64,000 nucleotides of DNA from Cytidiella melzeri (GCA_022592445.1 JABYQR010000270.1:1-64000); one strand, 5' to 3'; positions 1 to 11,027 are shown, numbered from the stretch's first letter. Numbers and translations: made by a program. The notes: a model not told the origin generated them from the sequence alone.

Positions 1-1029
1 CAAACACATGTAATTCCAGCTCAGTCTACTGTCACAGCAGACGGTATAGCCGACCTTCACATCAGAGAGGTGTTCAGGCTCCACGGCATTCTTTGACAGT
101 TTATATCCAATAGAGGACCCCAGTTTGCAGCTCGTGTCATGCAAGCGTTGTACAAACGGCTAGGCATCACTGGCGCCATGACTACCGCCTACCACCCTCA
201 GGCTAATGGTCAAACAGAAAGAACAAATCAAAAGGTAGAAAAGATTCTACGACTCTTTGTTGACCAACAACAAGATGATTGGGCAGAATACATCCCAGTG
301 GCTGAATTCGCCATCAACTCCCGGGTCAACTCATCTACTCAGCACTCTCCGTTTGAAGTCATGTACGGGTATCTACCGGACTTTACCACTCCCATTGGTT
401 GTCAAAGTCGTATGCCGAACCTAGATGCACGTCTAGAAAAGCTCAGACAGGTTCGGGCAGAAGCCGAAGCTGCCTCGCGTCTATCTAAGGAAAAGATGGC
501 CGAAGCTTCCACATACACCCGCAGAACTACTCCAGTCTTCAAGGAAGGGGACCTCGTGTGGTTGTCTTCCAAGAACGTCAAAGTACATCAGCAGTCTGAC
601 AAGCTAGGGCCTAGACAGCTTGGTCCATTCACAGTTCTTCAGAAAACCGGTGAACATATGTATCGAATCAAACTCAAATCCGGATATTGTATTCATGACA
701 ACATCAATGTTGAACAGCTATCTCCGTACAGAGGAAACGAAGTAAACGGCCTCATACCGGAACCACCAGCACCAATCATAGTAGATGATCAACAAGTCTA
801 CGGAGTTGAGAAGATCCTAGACAGTCGGATCTATCGGAAGCAAATGCAGTACTTAGTCAAATGGAAAGGCTATGGAGAAGGCGAAGTAACATGGGAACCT
901 GCAGTAAATCTGACCAATGCGAAAGAGAGCATTGCAGCGTTCCACGCCAGACATACCAATGCACCCCAGAAATTGCCCAAAGCACTCTTCGACTCCATTC
1001 CTTGGAAACCGTTGGAGAACATCACATAA
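1..1029 (+). pseudogene. Gypsy chromovirus pol 3' end: integrase core plus chromodomain, broken
   Basis: This is the end of a Ty3/Gypsy polyprotein running in from the left. The frame shows integrase signatures: an HPQANGQTER block with the third catalytic acid (Glu near 220), then the C-terminal domain, then a chromodomain (about 795-960, with YLVKWKGYGEGEVTWEP), which defines a chromovirus. Two lesions are visible. A TGA stop at 94-96 precedes the block normally written SDRGPQF. That block reads SNRGPQF, so the second catalytic Asp is Asn (codon 109-111). The copy should not make working integrase. An open stretch begins at the ATG at 139, but that Met is internal to the domain and not a true start. 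The chromodomain would normally steer integration to methylated histone heterochromatin. Confidence 0.9.
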
Positions 1030-1100
1030 ACTATTGCATCTGACCTCGAGTGGGAAGATGGCAGAGTCCCTGGTCTTAGTTCATCGAGGCGATGAATTTT

Positions 1101-1113
1101 AGGAGGGGGGTAA
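1101..1113 (+). other. Polypurine tract of the Gypsy element
   Basis: A purine run (AGGAGGGGGG followed by TAA) lies directly before the LTR start TGACATGG. This is the normal place for the plus-strand DNA primer of an LTR retrotransposon. Confidence 0.75.
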
Positions 1114-1913
1114 TGACATGGATAGTCCAACAGAGACCGGATTTTTCCAATATTGTCACCAGTTTATAGCATAAGGCGCCTATCTAGAGCGCTTATTTTC
1201 CGGCTAGGAGTGTTACCGGACCTAACCCTAACCCGGGTCACGTGACATCCTGCCTTATTTATCAATAGTCCAGACCCAAACCCTAGACTCCATCTGGAGC
1301 GGTTCCAGATCAACCTAGGCTATTGTTCTATTGTTCACAATCCATTGTTAGGGATTCCCCAGGGATTCCCCCAGTTCTTATTGTCCTATTGTCTTTCGTC
1401 TATTGTCTTCTATCTATTGTTAGGGATTCCCCAGGGATTCCCCCAGTTTCTATTGTTCTATTGTTCCAGTTTCTATTTTTCTATTGTCTTATTGTCCTAG
1501 CTCTATTGTTCTATGTACCCTGGTCTTTGACAGCTACCCTGGTCCTTGACAGTTACCCTGGTCCCTTATTGTTCTATTGTTACTCCAGCCCCACAGTTAC
1601 TCCAGTCCCTAGTGTGGGAACTTGTGCACAGACCACCCAGCCACAGTATATATAGTAGCCCTTACCCTCCCTAGCTCTGCATCTTGACCTCTCTGTCATT
1701 TGCACTGCTAGGTAAGTTACTGCATGTAACTTAGTATCATACCTTATTAACTCTGTCATTTGCACTGCTAGTATCCGGCCTCTGTGCCTGCTTGCCTGCT
1801 TATCATCAACTTTGACCTTGTTGTCATCGTTGGAGATCTACTTCCACTTCCACTTCCTCTCCTCTTCACCCTTGTTTAGGGTTTATCAGCATAGCAGCAG
1901 TCGCTCCGCGACA
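1114..1913 (+). repeat. 3' LTR of the Gypsy chromovirus
   Basis: The segment starts TGACATGG after the polypurine tract and ends near CTCCGCGACA, about 800 bp later, where minus-strand Copia gag sequence resumes. It contains a TATA box (TATATATAG near 1648) and several internal direct repeats: a 33-bp unit at 1344-1376 and 1416-1448, three copies of a roughly 20-bp CCTGGTC(C/T)TTGACAG unit near 1517-1565, and a 22-bp CTCTGTCATTTGCACTGCTAG unit near 1690 and 1750. The right boundary is inferred from where gag sequence begins. The 5' partner LTR is outside the window, so the target duplication cannot be checked. Confidence 0.75.
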
Positions 1914-1999
1914 CCAATCATAGTGGTGGACCATTTCTTGTAGTTTGAACCGTCAAAGATGATCATTTGACTACCGCTAATCTTTCCTGGTTCAGCCAT
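1914..1999 (-). pseudogene. Gag N-terminal fragment of Copia element A
   Basis: From the ATG at 1999 the minus strand codes MAEPGKISGSQMIIFDG and then SNYKKW, the usual start of Copia Gag in fungi and plants (a short acidic lead, then the FDGxNYxxW motif). The frame is cut after about 28 codons by the Gypsy LTR. The ATG overlaps the ORF3 stop codon (TAATG). Confidence 0.8.
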
Positions 2000-2529
2000 T
2001 ACAACCAAAAGCAATCAAGGATCAAGTCGTAGTACGGAATGTACACTTCAGAGATATGAGGTACTACAGGTGCAATTACAGGTGATGACGTCCGTTTAGA
2101 AGTTTCTTCTAGAAGATCTTTGACTTCGGTATTTTCTCCGGAATCTGAGTTCTTATCTAGAGATTGATTGGATGTGTCACGAATGTAAGTTGTGCCTGTG
2201 ATGATCTCTGATGGTTCCTGATCTATTACTACTTCTGGTTTGTTGTTCTGTGGTTCTGATTCTCAACAATTTGCTAAGTCTTGAAAGTATGCAGCAACTA
2301 AAGCAGGTACGTCAAGATGCGGTACAGATCCTATGTAACCTCTAATGAGTTCTTTCTGATGTTCAAAAGGTTCAAGATACCGGTCCTGTGTTACCAATGC
2401 AATAATTCTATAAACTTCGTTTAAATCTGCTTCAAACAGATATCTATAGCGGTTAGGGCACGGTTGTGTTTCACAGGGTCTTGCAACACTGTTGACGTCA
2501 CAAAAGTTCTCTGAGTCAAAGGGTGCAAT
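1999..2529 (-). pseudogene. Extra ORF3 of element A (TQPCPxR protein), broken
   Basis: In the minus-strand frame just upstream of gag there is a long open stretch with ETQPCPNR, then PHLD about 60 codons later, then an acidic and Ser-rich tail, and a hydrophobic end (YYDLILDCFWL) before TAA. Element C has the same layout (VTQPCPYR, PHLD, acidic tail, FDIVYFFLP). An in-frame TGA at 2263-2265 interrupts it and another TGA lies at 2530-2532, so this copy is dead. No ATG is seen near the start in either element, so the natural start (splicing or frameshift) is unknown. I do not recognise the family. Confidence 0.7.
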
Positions 2530-2783
2530 TCAGAATTCGTACACGCTAAAGAAGCCAGATTACAACATTACAAACTATGTTAAGAAAAGTCATAAAAGTT
2601 TGTCAGAATGCGCTACGTTATGGTTGTGACTCGAAGCAGAACAAGAGAGAGATAGAGAAAGTATACAAGTACACTACGGACTACGCTAATGAAAAATGAC
2701 CGTTTGTAACAAGTATAAATGTAAACATCGCAATATTTTATAGTATACAGTGCACGGTATAGTTCAATTTGCAGAGAGTCCGT

Positions 2784-4196
2784 TCAAAGAGAAGACGATC
2801 CAGGCTCTGAAGAAGGCTCGAGCGCAGCGGGCTCGATCTTTACCTCCTTCATTTTACCTTTGAACTCTTCCTCCCTATGAAAGATGCTCATCCAGTCTTC
2901 CTTCTTCTCCATATGTCTCTGAGTCAGCCAGACCAGCTGGTGATTGCTTAGATGATTGCGACCATTGAAGACCTCCATCGCTGTGTGAAAGTCCGCAACT
3001 GAGATAAAGTACATGTTCCAGATATTATCGCAGTCCGGCCACTGTCCCCTCTTGAGCTTGAGGTAGATCCAGGCACAGGCTGTGATCTCCTTGATCCGCT
3101 GAGACTTGGCAAATTCCTTCAGCTACTCGACCATCTCACGATAGTGCTCGCATTTGTTGCCCATGTTAACGACCATTGTATCAACCAGTCCCTTAGAGCG
3201 TAAGACCAGCTCATTGGGCGTATAGTTGGAATGTTGAACGTGTTGCATGGCGAGGATGGAACAAACTTGCTCCGGCCTGAAAACCTCCCCCTTTGGTCCA
3301 TCCACGCTGTAAACCATACCACACGCGTAGACAGGCGAAGCCGGCCTAGTGTCTGTACGATCAACGTGGAACCAGTTGTTGAATGAAAAAGTGGGAATGA
3401 CTGGTTGGGGAGCGTATACCGTTGGCCATGAATCTTCAACCTGTCCCTCCTCCTGGGTAGTGGAGGACGGAACCGGAGTAGGCTCGGCAGCAGAAGCGGC
3501 CTGGACTACTGGTTCTGAAGAATCATGAGAAACTGGTGAACTGATATTTAAACCGTTCATACCATCAACGATATCTGGAATGACTGGTGTAGGCGGATTG
3601 ACCATTGTGAAAGAAGTCTGTGGAGATGCAAAATTATTTAATGCTTGGGCAACCATGTCCCAAAGCGATAATCCTGCACTCACAAAAGGCGGTGGCATTG
3701 GAGTAGGATGACGATGAGGATAAGGGTGCAATGACAACGCAGATCGGCGAGGAGGTGCAGCATTAACCCTGGAAGAAGTTTGGGTTTGGTGTGCCCTTAT
3801 TTCCGCGCTGACATTACGAGGCCTTCGTCTGTACAAATCCAATTCCGCCTTTCGATTGGCTTCATTGATAATACGATTAACCTCCCGGAGGTGCCTTTGC
3901 CTGTCACTCTGCCTGAACCTGTCCCAGCTGTGACAACCGAGAAGGCTGTACTCCATCGATTCCATGCGCCTAACGCCGTCACTGTTAACGTAGTTGACAT
4001 TGATCCTGGCATCCTGAGCATCGGTCTGACTCATACGGATAGAGATGGGAGTTTTTGAACTCCTTATCTCCATGATGATGGGGTGACCAATACGGTCAAA
4101 CCGAGTGTAGTCATGAACGCGGTAGGGATCATTGGGAGAATGGGGAGCGAAGCGGGCATGGACGCGACGGGAAGTGCAGCGAGAGTTGTTTGGCAT
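2784..4196 (-). pseudogene. Extra ORF2 of element A, one nonsense mutation
   Basis: The frame runs from an ATG at 4196 (in the context TTTTGAAGATGCC, nearly identical in element C) to a stop at 2784, about 470 codons, with one internal TAG at 3123-3125. The N-terminal third is Arg-rich and the middle is Pro/Ser-rich and low in complexity. The last 130 residues look folded and match the element C protein, sharing the DFHTAM motif and a following segment ending in DDW or EDW. No known domain is recognised. A nucleic-acid-binding or structural role is only a guess from composition. Confidence 0.72.
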
Positions 4197-4297
4197 CTTC
4201 AAAAATATAACAGTCTGGAAGAAAGAATCAAAAGTATAAGATTTATGTTGTCGTATTCAATCCACCACACTTTCCTTGAGAAAGTCCTGGGGATTGC

Positions 4298-4483
4298 TCA
4301 TGGAAAAGTCGAATGTGAGTAAAGGTTTTCCACAAGTGATTCAAGACGAGTATGACCACTTGCAACTTCAACTTCTACCAGTCGGTATGATACGACAAAA
4401 ACATAATGGCGCATGTAAGAAACACCACGAAGTATAGGAGAGTCCACAATCTCCGTGATACCAAAAGTAAAAGTGGACGACAT
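4298..4483 (-). pseudogene. Extra ORF1 of element A, C-terminally truncated
   Basis: The minus-strand ATG at 4483 opens a 61-codon frame, MSSTFTFGITEI..., that matches ORF1 of element C (MSNFVTFGFTEI..., with shared SY.R, YR.VEVE and ESLV segments). It stops at a TGA. Beyond that stop the same frame still matches element C (IPRT followed by W.I..DN), so the TGA is a later nonsense mutation and the ancestral protein had about 77-90 residues. The family is not recognised. It is mostly beta-type and hydrophobic, with no signal peptide. Confidence 0.7.
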
Positions 4484-4781
4484 GCCTCAAGAAATTCTAC
4501 AGCTACAAAAAGAGGCGATTTCTAATTCCAGGACTGACTGACGTGCACCAACACGAAGGTCCTAGGCCTCTAAGTCACGAGCTTAGAGTGCCACTCAACA
4601 CTACCCTCCTATTGTACTACTCCACTGATCTACCACTTGTACAAGTGGGAGCTTGTTCCTCCACCACCAGATTTTACACTGCGTGTTAGGGAGATTCCGC
4701 ATAATGCACAACTTGTTAAAGTTGAGAACCACCAAGGGTGGCTTAAGTATTCAGCTGGGTTGGGAGTGCGTACGCAAGGGG
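4484..4781 (-). other. Leader of element A, downstream half
   Basis: Non-coding leader between the element B insertion site and ORF1. It shares short blocks with the element C leader, including AGCTCGTGACT and TTTTTGTAG followed by TAGAATTT just before ORF1. TTTTTGTAG (minus strand, ending at 4503) reads as a 3' splice site. A GTAAGT at 11338-11333 could be its donor. Confidence 0.5.
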
Positions 4782-4951
4782 TGTTAGAAGGCTATGCAAG
4801 TAGAGAAAAGTGTTGAGAGAGCAAGACTGAGAGAGATCACACAGTGGGAGTTGGGGATCAAAAGTGTGTAGAGTTGCATTGATCGGAGTAAGTCTTATAT
4901 ACGGTAACTACGGCGCTTGTACGTTAAGCGTCTAATTAATATAGTTGAACA
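4782..4951 (-). repeat. 3' LTR of element B (170 bp)
   Basis: On the minus strand it runs from TGTTCAACTATATT to CCTTCTAACA and carries a TATATAAGAC box. The polypurine tract GAAGGGGAG (4960-4952) directly precedes it. It pairs with 11043-11212. Confidence 0.92.
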
Positions 4952-4960
4952 CTCCCCTTC
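4952..4960 (-). other. Polypurine tract of element B
   Basis: GAAGGGGAG on the minus strand, immediately upstream of the 3' LTR and overlapping the end of the pol frame. Confidence 0.8.
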
Positions 4961-6982
4961 AAGCACGAATATGAAGTAGTTCATTGAAGGGCTTGATTTT
5001 TTCGAGAGGTAGTGCTTTAGTAAGTGTATCAGCACGTTGATTGTTAGAAGATATGTGATGAATAGTTATATACTTCTTGAGTACATGATTGCTGATGAAA
5101 TTCTTACAAATCTCGAAGTGTTTAGTTTGTTGCAAATGTTGCTCATCAGGTGAGCTAACAATGGCAATAGTTGATGCACTGTCAGTATACATTTTGACAG
5201 GATCCATAGTAAAGTTAAGTAGTTCGTCAATGAGTGCTTTTAGATATATAGCCTCAGTAGATGCATGCGCTAAGGCATATAATTTGGCTTCGGTGACCGA
5301 TAGTGTTACTAGTGAACCGCGCTTACTTGACCAAGAGATAAGCGACTCATTGTAGGTAAAGGTGTAGCCCATTATTGGTTTATTGCCGTATGTAGTCATA
5401 CCGTCAGAATCAGTGTATCCGACAAGTGAAGTATTAGTAGTAGTTGCGTGGTTTCCTAGGACAAGCCAGTAATTGCACATTCCCTTCAAGTATAGGTAAC
5501 ACTGTTTAGCTGCAGCAAAGTGTTCCTTAGAAGGGTCAGCTAAGTATCGTGCAAGTTGACCAGTGCAGTATGCAACGTCTGGTCGAGTACAGTCAGCGAC
5601 GTATCGTAAACCACCAACTAAAGACATGTATTGTTTGATAGCGTCAGCGTCCTGATGAGTTTCTTTCGAGTCATGGGGGGCTAAGTTGTGCTCGTGTATC
5701 ATAGGTGTACGGCGTGTATGATCATGGTCAAAGTTGTTTCGTTTGAGTATAGTTTGGATATAATCGCGTTGATGAAGCTTGATAACACCAGAGGCTTTGC
5801 CGTAACCGATCTCCATGCCAAGCATCCAGTGGATAGTACCACCGTTTGTTACTTCGACATGTTGTCTAAGTGCTATCTCAAATTGTTCAGCAACAACAGA
5901 AGTAATAGTACAGAGAGTAATATCGTCGACATGAACAGCGAGTATAAGTATTAGTTTGTCTCCCTTGTAAAGGTAGAAGACAGCGTTATCGTAGTCTGAA
6001 CACTTGAGTCCAAGTTGGAAAAGTATGTCGCATAGTACCTTGTACCAGCAATGTCCGGCTTGTTTAAGGCCATAGATAGTTGTGCGTAGTTTAAGTACCC
6101 AGCCCTTAGGCAAGTTGGGCAGTAAGTTGCCTGGCGGCGGACGAGGATAAAGATCTTCATCATTGTTGATTTTACTGTATAAGTAAGCAGACTTAACATC
6201 GAGTTGGTTAATCTCGAAGTGTAGTGAAGCCGCAAGTGTAAGTATGAGTCGCATAGAACTAATGCGCGCGACTGGAGCGAACAAGTTGTTTGCATAGTAA
6301 TCAATACCATCACGCTGAGAGTATCCTTGCGCAACAAGTCTTGACTTGAGTTTAGTAACTTTGCCATGTTCGTACTTGGTCTTGTAGACGAAGCGAGAAC
6401 CAGTAATGTTGGCATTTGGTGGCGGGATACAGTATTCCCAAGTGCCGAGTTGTTCTAGTGTATCAACCTCGAGTTTCATAGACTTAAACCAATTGTCTTT
6501 GAGAGGGTGATTCAGTACATCTTTGAAAGTGACAGGGTCACCGACGTCCTCAGCATAGTAAGCGTTAAACTCAGTTTAGTAGAAAGCAATGTTAGTGTCT
6601 ACTTCGTCGTAGTTTAGACCACAAGCTTTACACAATAGTTGAGGAGTTCTGTTGGAACGCCTTGGACCAGTAGGGTCAGGCTTGTCGATTTCCATTGGTT
6701 CTATGTGAGGGTTGTCCTCAAGTTCAAGTTGTTTTTCAGTAGTAAGTTTTTCGACATTTGGTTCTTTCTCCCCTTCAATTTGTATTGTAGAGTCAACAAA
6801 TTGCAAGTTACGTTCAACTCTGACACATTGTCCAAAGTAAACGTAGTGACCTTTAGATTGTTCAGCAAAGCCTATCCAGACTCCCCTTTTACCCTTAGAT
6901 GCTAGTTTATTTGTGCGATATTTGTCGTATACAATGCACGGCTGACCGAAGACTTGAAGTCCATCAAGGTTAGCATCGGTGC
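4959..6982 (-). pseudogene. Element B reverse transcriptase and RNase H, plus linker to integrase
   Basis: The minus-strand frame resumes after the solo LTR (from 6982) with the integrase C-terminal segment, a Pro/Glu-rich linker, one TAA stop (6578-6576), then Copia reverse transcriptase: SRFVYKTKYEHGKVTKLKSR, the LDVKSAYLYSKI block with a catalytic Asp, and a VHVDD box where YVDD is usual. RNase H follows. Its second acidic motif reads TEAKLYAL (Lys codon at 5283-5285) where Copia elements have TEAE, so the nuclease is probably dead. It ends in an ADTLTK tail typical of Copia. Without the stop and the LTRs this would be the C-terminal half of a single polyprotein. Confidence 0.88.
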
Positions 6983-6987
6983 CATAT

Positions 6988-7534
6988 TGTTAAAACTGTA
7001 TAATATAATATGATATGATATGTAGTTTCCCACGCCTTATTACAAGGACACTTTAGGTAGCAGAGTTCCCACAGTCTTGATATGGGAATTATGCAGCCGT
7101 ATATGGAAACTCAAGTAGTAACCATCACATTAGCTGAGACGTACAGATATGGGTTGTAGTAATACTATACATATATGTACGCCTGTGTTCTAGTAGCATA
7201 GGAAATGACATGGAAAGCACGTATGACTCCAGAGGATGCCTAAAGCATACATCTAAGGACAAGTACTAGCATGAGTCATTTACTCATTATGTACGCCTCT
7301 GGTACAAGTGCTGAGCCTAGTCATACAATGAGTCATGCACTCATAGCATGAGTCATGCATAAGTCATGCAACTAGTAATACAGTAGAATAGCTGAAGTAG
7401 ACATGTATAGTAGTTGCTTACATAAGTAGATACAGACATGTATATAAGCAGAGCTGCTGAAGCAGCAACAATAATAAGACTCATCTTCGAAGCTTAATAG
7501 CCTCTACCCCTCGCACACATATTCCACTTTGTTA
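6988..7534 (+). mobile_element. Solo LTR of the element A family inside element B
   Basis: This 547-bp unit starts TGTTAAAACTG and ends CACTTTGTTA, flanked by the 5-bp duplication CATAT (6983-6987 and 7535-7539). It is nearly identical to the 5' LTR of element A (11423-11902, opposite strand) and to 12595-13132. It has a TATA box (TATATAAG near 7441) and three TGAGTCA sites (7272, 7329, 7349). No internal region remains, as expected after LTR-LTR recombination. It splits the pol frame of B within the integrase C-terminal region. Confidence 0.92.
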
Positions 7535-8535
7535 CATATCGCTTAAAGTAAGGAGTTTTGTAGTTAAGTATAGTATGAGGAGAACGATTGTACACATACA
7601 TCGCGTATAATGCAGCGTACCACCATAGTTGATTTGGTAAAGATGCAGTATGCAGGTTTACTCGAATCAACTTCATAATAGTTTGATGTACACGCTCAGC
7701 AACACTGTTTTGCTGAGGAGTACCGTGTACAGTAAGACGTAGTATAGTTCCTTGAATTTTCAAGTAAACAGTCATAGCTTTACTGGTAAAGACACCGTTG
7801 TTATTGGCTTGAAGTATCTTGACACAAATACCATATTGCGTTAAAAGTTCAGTAGAGAAAATGACCCATTGAGTATAGGCGTCATCTTTAGTAACTAGTG
7901 GTGCAAGTATCAACCATCTAGTAGCATCGTCGATGATAGTCAACCAGTATTTATGTTTACCAGTAATCGACGCTGTGGGTAGAGGCCCAAAGATGTCGAT
8001 ATGAAAATGATCTCCGAAAGCTTCAGCTAACAATGAAGAACAAAGTTTAGGTACGGTATTGCGATGGATATTGTTAAGTAAACAATCCTTGCACGGAGTT
8101 TCAGTATGGTCAGTTATATGATCAGTAATGATTGACGAAGTTTGAAGTAGTTTCTTGATCATGAAGTAACTGAGATGAACAAGTTTTTTATGTAATTCAA
8201 GTAGAGTAATGCCAGTTCTATGCATGCTTGCTAAAGAAGTCACTCGAGTTGATGATAGCGTGTATAAATCATTTGATTTTCTAACAACAGCCACACAAGT
8301 CGAGTTTGAGTCGTATATAGTACAAAGATTGTTATGGAAAGTAAAACGATAATCAAAGTCCAGTTTTCCAACGCTGATTAAAGTAAAAGGTAGGGTTGAG
8401 TTGAAGTAGACGTTCTTTAGCAAGAGTTCAGTAAGCTTACCACTTTCCTGTTCCACCTCAAGTACCATGTCACCAGCGAGTTTCAAAACTAGTTGTTCTG
8501 AGTTGGCAACAGTCAGTACGATAGTTGGTACGGAG
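7535..8535 (-). pseudogene. Element B integrase, with second catalytic Asp lost
   Basis: This is the minus-strand frame between the two solo LTRs. A GAG-pre-integrase His/Cys finger is visible (LHKKLVH, then CKDC). The catalytic core follows, with the first Asp in HIDIFGPL and the third acid in HGTPQQNSVAER. The middle motif, usually SDNGGEF, reads ANNNGVF, so the second catalytic Asp is Asn (codon 7805-7803). The frame enters from 8535 in phase with the gag frame beyond the solo LTR, and leaves at 7535 in phase with the downstream pol frame. Confidence 0.88.
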
Positions 8536-9260
8536 TGTCACAGATGTTCAATGTTTCTACAAGACTTGCCTTACCAGGCAACGGTATTATTGGGAATATT
8601 TAAGCGCTTGTCAAGCGCTTATCCAGCGCTTATCTGGTGTCTATTCAAGCACTTATCCAGCGCTTATCTGGCGCTTATCAGGCGCCTATTCTGGCGCTTA
8701 TTCTCAGTGCCTATCAATTGATGCGCTGATGCGCCTCCTGTCTCTGATGCGCTGATGTGCTCCTTTCCTTATCTGTGTATCACATGATAGAACTCTCTGG
8801 AACCTTGTGGAACTTGCTGGAACTATGATGTCATAGTATAGAACATTCCATTAGATGATGTCATAGTTCATAGAACCTTCTGGAAAAGTCTAGCCTTGTC
8901 TTAGAACAAGCTAGAACAAGTCTAGCCTTGGAGCTGGGTCATGGGGTCAGGTCATGGGGACAATTGCTATTGGTTGATTATTGAAGTGGCACCACTAAGA
9001 CATAGGGCATGCTTAGTAAGGTAGATTACTTCGCTTACTCATGTAGGTATTAGGGGTCTTAGAGTAGTACCTGGGGTCCTCCCCTTCATGTATATATAGA
9101 GGCACTCCTGAGGGCATATCCCCTCAGTCTTATCCACTCTGTTGATAAAGGACTATCTTGTACTCTCCAGTACTTCGCTTACCACATCTCTTACTCTCTA
9201 TATCTCTATCTTCCCCTCAAGTTTACCACTTATCTGGTGAGTGTAACCTTAACTGTTACA
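8536..9260 (+). mobile_element. Solo LTR (Gypsy-like) inside element B
   Basis: This 725-bp unit starts TGTCACAGATG and ends TAACTGTTACA, with the 5-bp duplication CGGAG on both sides (8531-8535 and 9261-9265). It contains a TATA box (GTATATATAG near 9090) and, near 8605-8715, a cluster of tandem AGCGCTTAT-like units. It differs from the LTR at 1114-1913 and belongs to another family. It separates gag-protease from integrase of element B. Confidence 0.9.
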
Positions 9261-10974
9261 CGGAGTGTACATTGAAAAGTAAGTCTCGATACAGCGTACA
9301 GTGTATAGTCGCGCCAGTATCAAGAATGTGTATCGACTCGTCTGTTGACAAAGTCGCATACAGTGGAAGTAGAGTAGGGAAAGTAGTAGTAGTAAGCGAA
9401 GTACTTACGTGCATAGTGACGTCGGACTCAGAGAGAGCTGACACCCACGCGCTCTGGTTGCAACGAGGAGTAGTGGTCGACGGACCAGTGACAGCGGGAG
9501 TGGCAACAGCAGCGGCAGCAGTGGCAGCTTTGCCCTTGGCATCAGCAGCAATGGACTTTCGGGTAATACCCTTCCTCTTCATCGCCTCCTTGGACTTCTC
9601 TGTCCAGGGCAAAGGGCAAGTAGGCGTCGTGTGGCCTGTCTTGTTGCAGTTGTAACACTTCATCTTCAAAGTGTCACGGACGGACTTTGCCTTAGAGTAA
9701 GGAGCGGCAGCCGCACGAGCGGAGGAAGTGGCTTTTGCCGGACGTTCGACACGTTTGTTGACTGCTGGCAACACGGCGGATGAACCACCAGCAGGCCTAT
9801 TGCAAGGGATGAGGGTTGACAAACCCTTGGACCGAGAGCAGTCAAGTGGGTGAGCAAGTCGCCAACTATGGAAGTCGTGACGGAGCTTGACACTCAGCAA
9901 GATAGGGTTGTAGTCGTACTTCTTGTCTGCAGGAGTACGAGAACACACGCCAGCCTCGTTGCTAGCGCAAGTATGCGCATAGGCGGGGGGAATGATGCCA
10001 ACAAGGGCAGAGTAGAAGATGTGCTGAGGGAATTCAATACCCTTAGACAAAATCTTTGAGTAGAGGTTGTGCGCATCATCAAGGAGTTTGTCCATTTTGT
10101 GGACAGGAGGGCGGAGGAAGAATAGTTGGAAGATTTCGTTTGCGTCCGACATAGTAGAGGTCGGTTCGAAACGTTTGGAGAGTTTCTCCATCAGTCTGTG
10201 AGGCGCGGTCTTGTTGAGATAGTTTGCCATCACAGAGTCTGCGATGTGTCCCGCCATGACATTGAAGACGGCCCGTTGGACCTCTTGAGGAATAGTCAGA
10301 CCACCCCTGTAGCTGTAGAAGTCAACGATGGTCGACATCGCAGTATCGATACGGAATTTCCACATTGGCCAGGTATCGGGACCCGTGAGTTTGCCAACAT
10401 CTGCAAAGGCTTTGTGGACGTCGCTAAGCGACATAGTATACTCCACATCATGCTTTGGAGGCACGGAAAGGAGGGATGACACCGCTCGCGCGGAGTCAGT
10501 AAGGCCAGATGGCGAGGGGGAAGGTGCACGATGAGCTCTGGGCAGTTTGCCCCTTCGCCTTTTGTGTGCCTCGTCGTTGTCCATAGGATCATTGCTATTG
10601 TCTGACGATGGCTTAGTGGTGTGACGGCGAGCGAAGTTGTCGTGGAGAGTGTCGAATGGAGTGCGACGGCGATCAGAGGGAGGGGCTGAGACTCGACGTG
10701 ATGTCGTGATTTGGGCAGTTGGATGGTCGATGACGGCAGAGGTAGTAGGGACGTTTGGGGCCTGGTCAGAAGGTGCAGCAGAAGATGCAGGACCTGGGGT
10801 ACCAGCGTGAGAAGTGGAAGACATTGTAAGTTGAGGAGGAGTAGGAGTAGGAGTGAAGACAGGGGTACGTCTCCTGCGTGTGGTACGAGGGATAGTGCCT
10901 CGAAGAAAGTCGGTTTGTTTTTGTTCACGCGTAGAACGACAAGGTTGAGACTGATCAGCGGGATCAGAGCTCAT
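9261..10974 (-). pseudogene. Element B gag and protease, interrupted
   Basis: The ATG at 10974 lies about 55 bp after the primer-binding site. The first 170 residues are Pro/Ser/Arg-rich and unusually long for a Copia Gag. A helical Gag core follows (around PDTWPMWKFRIDTAMS). A zinc knuckle CYNCNKTGHTTPTC (CX2CX4HX4C, near residue 440) and the protease motif LDTGATIHC come next. The frame is intact until the solo LTR at 9260. There are almost no lesions in Gag, in contrast to pol. Unlike elements A and C, no extra ORF lies upstream of this gag. Confidence 0.88.
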
Positions 10975-11027
10975 CAACTGGTGGGCAGTGAGTGCAGAGA
11001 GTAGTATGAGTTAGGTAAAGAGCTCAT

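Noticed and set aside
9158..9655. Plus-strand frame across the solo LTR edge and gag
   Set aside because: It bridges a transposon junction and runs antisense to gag, so it is a shadow.
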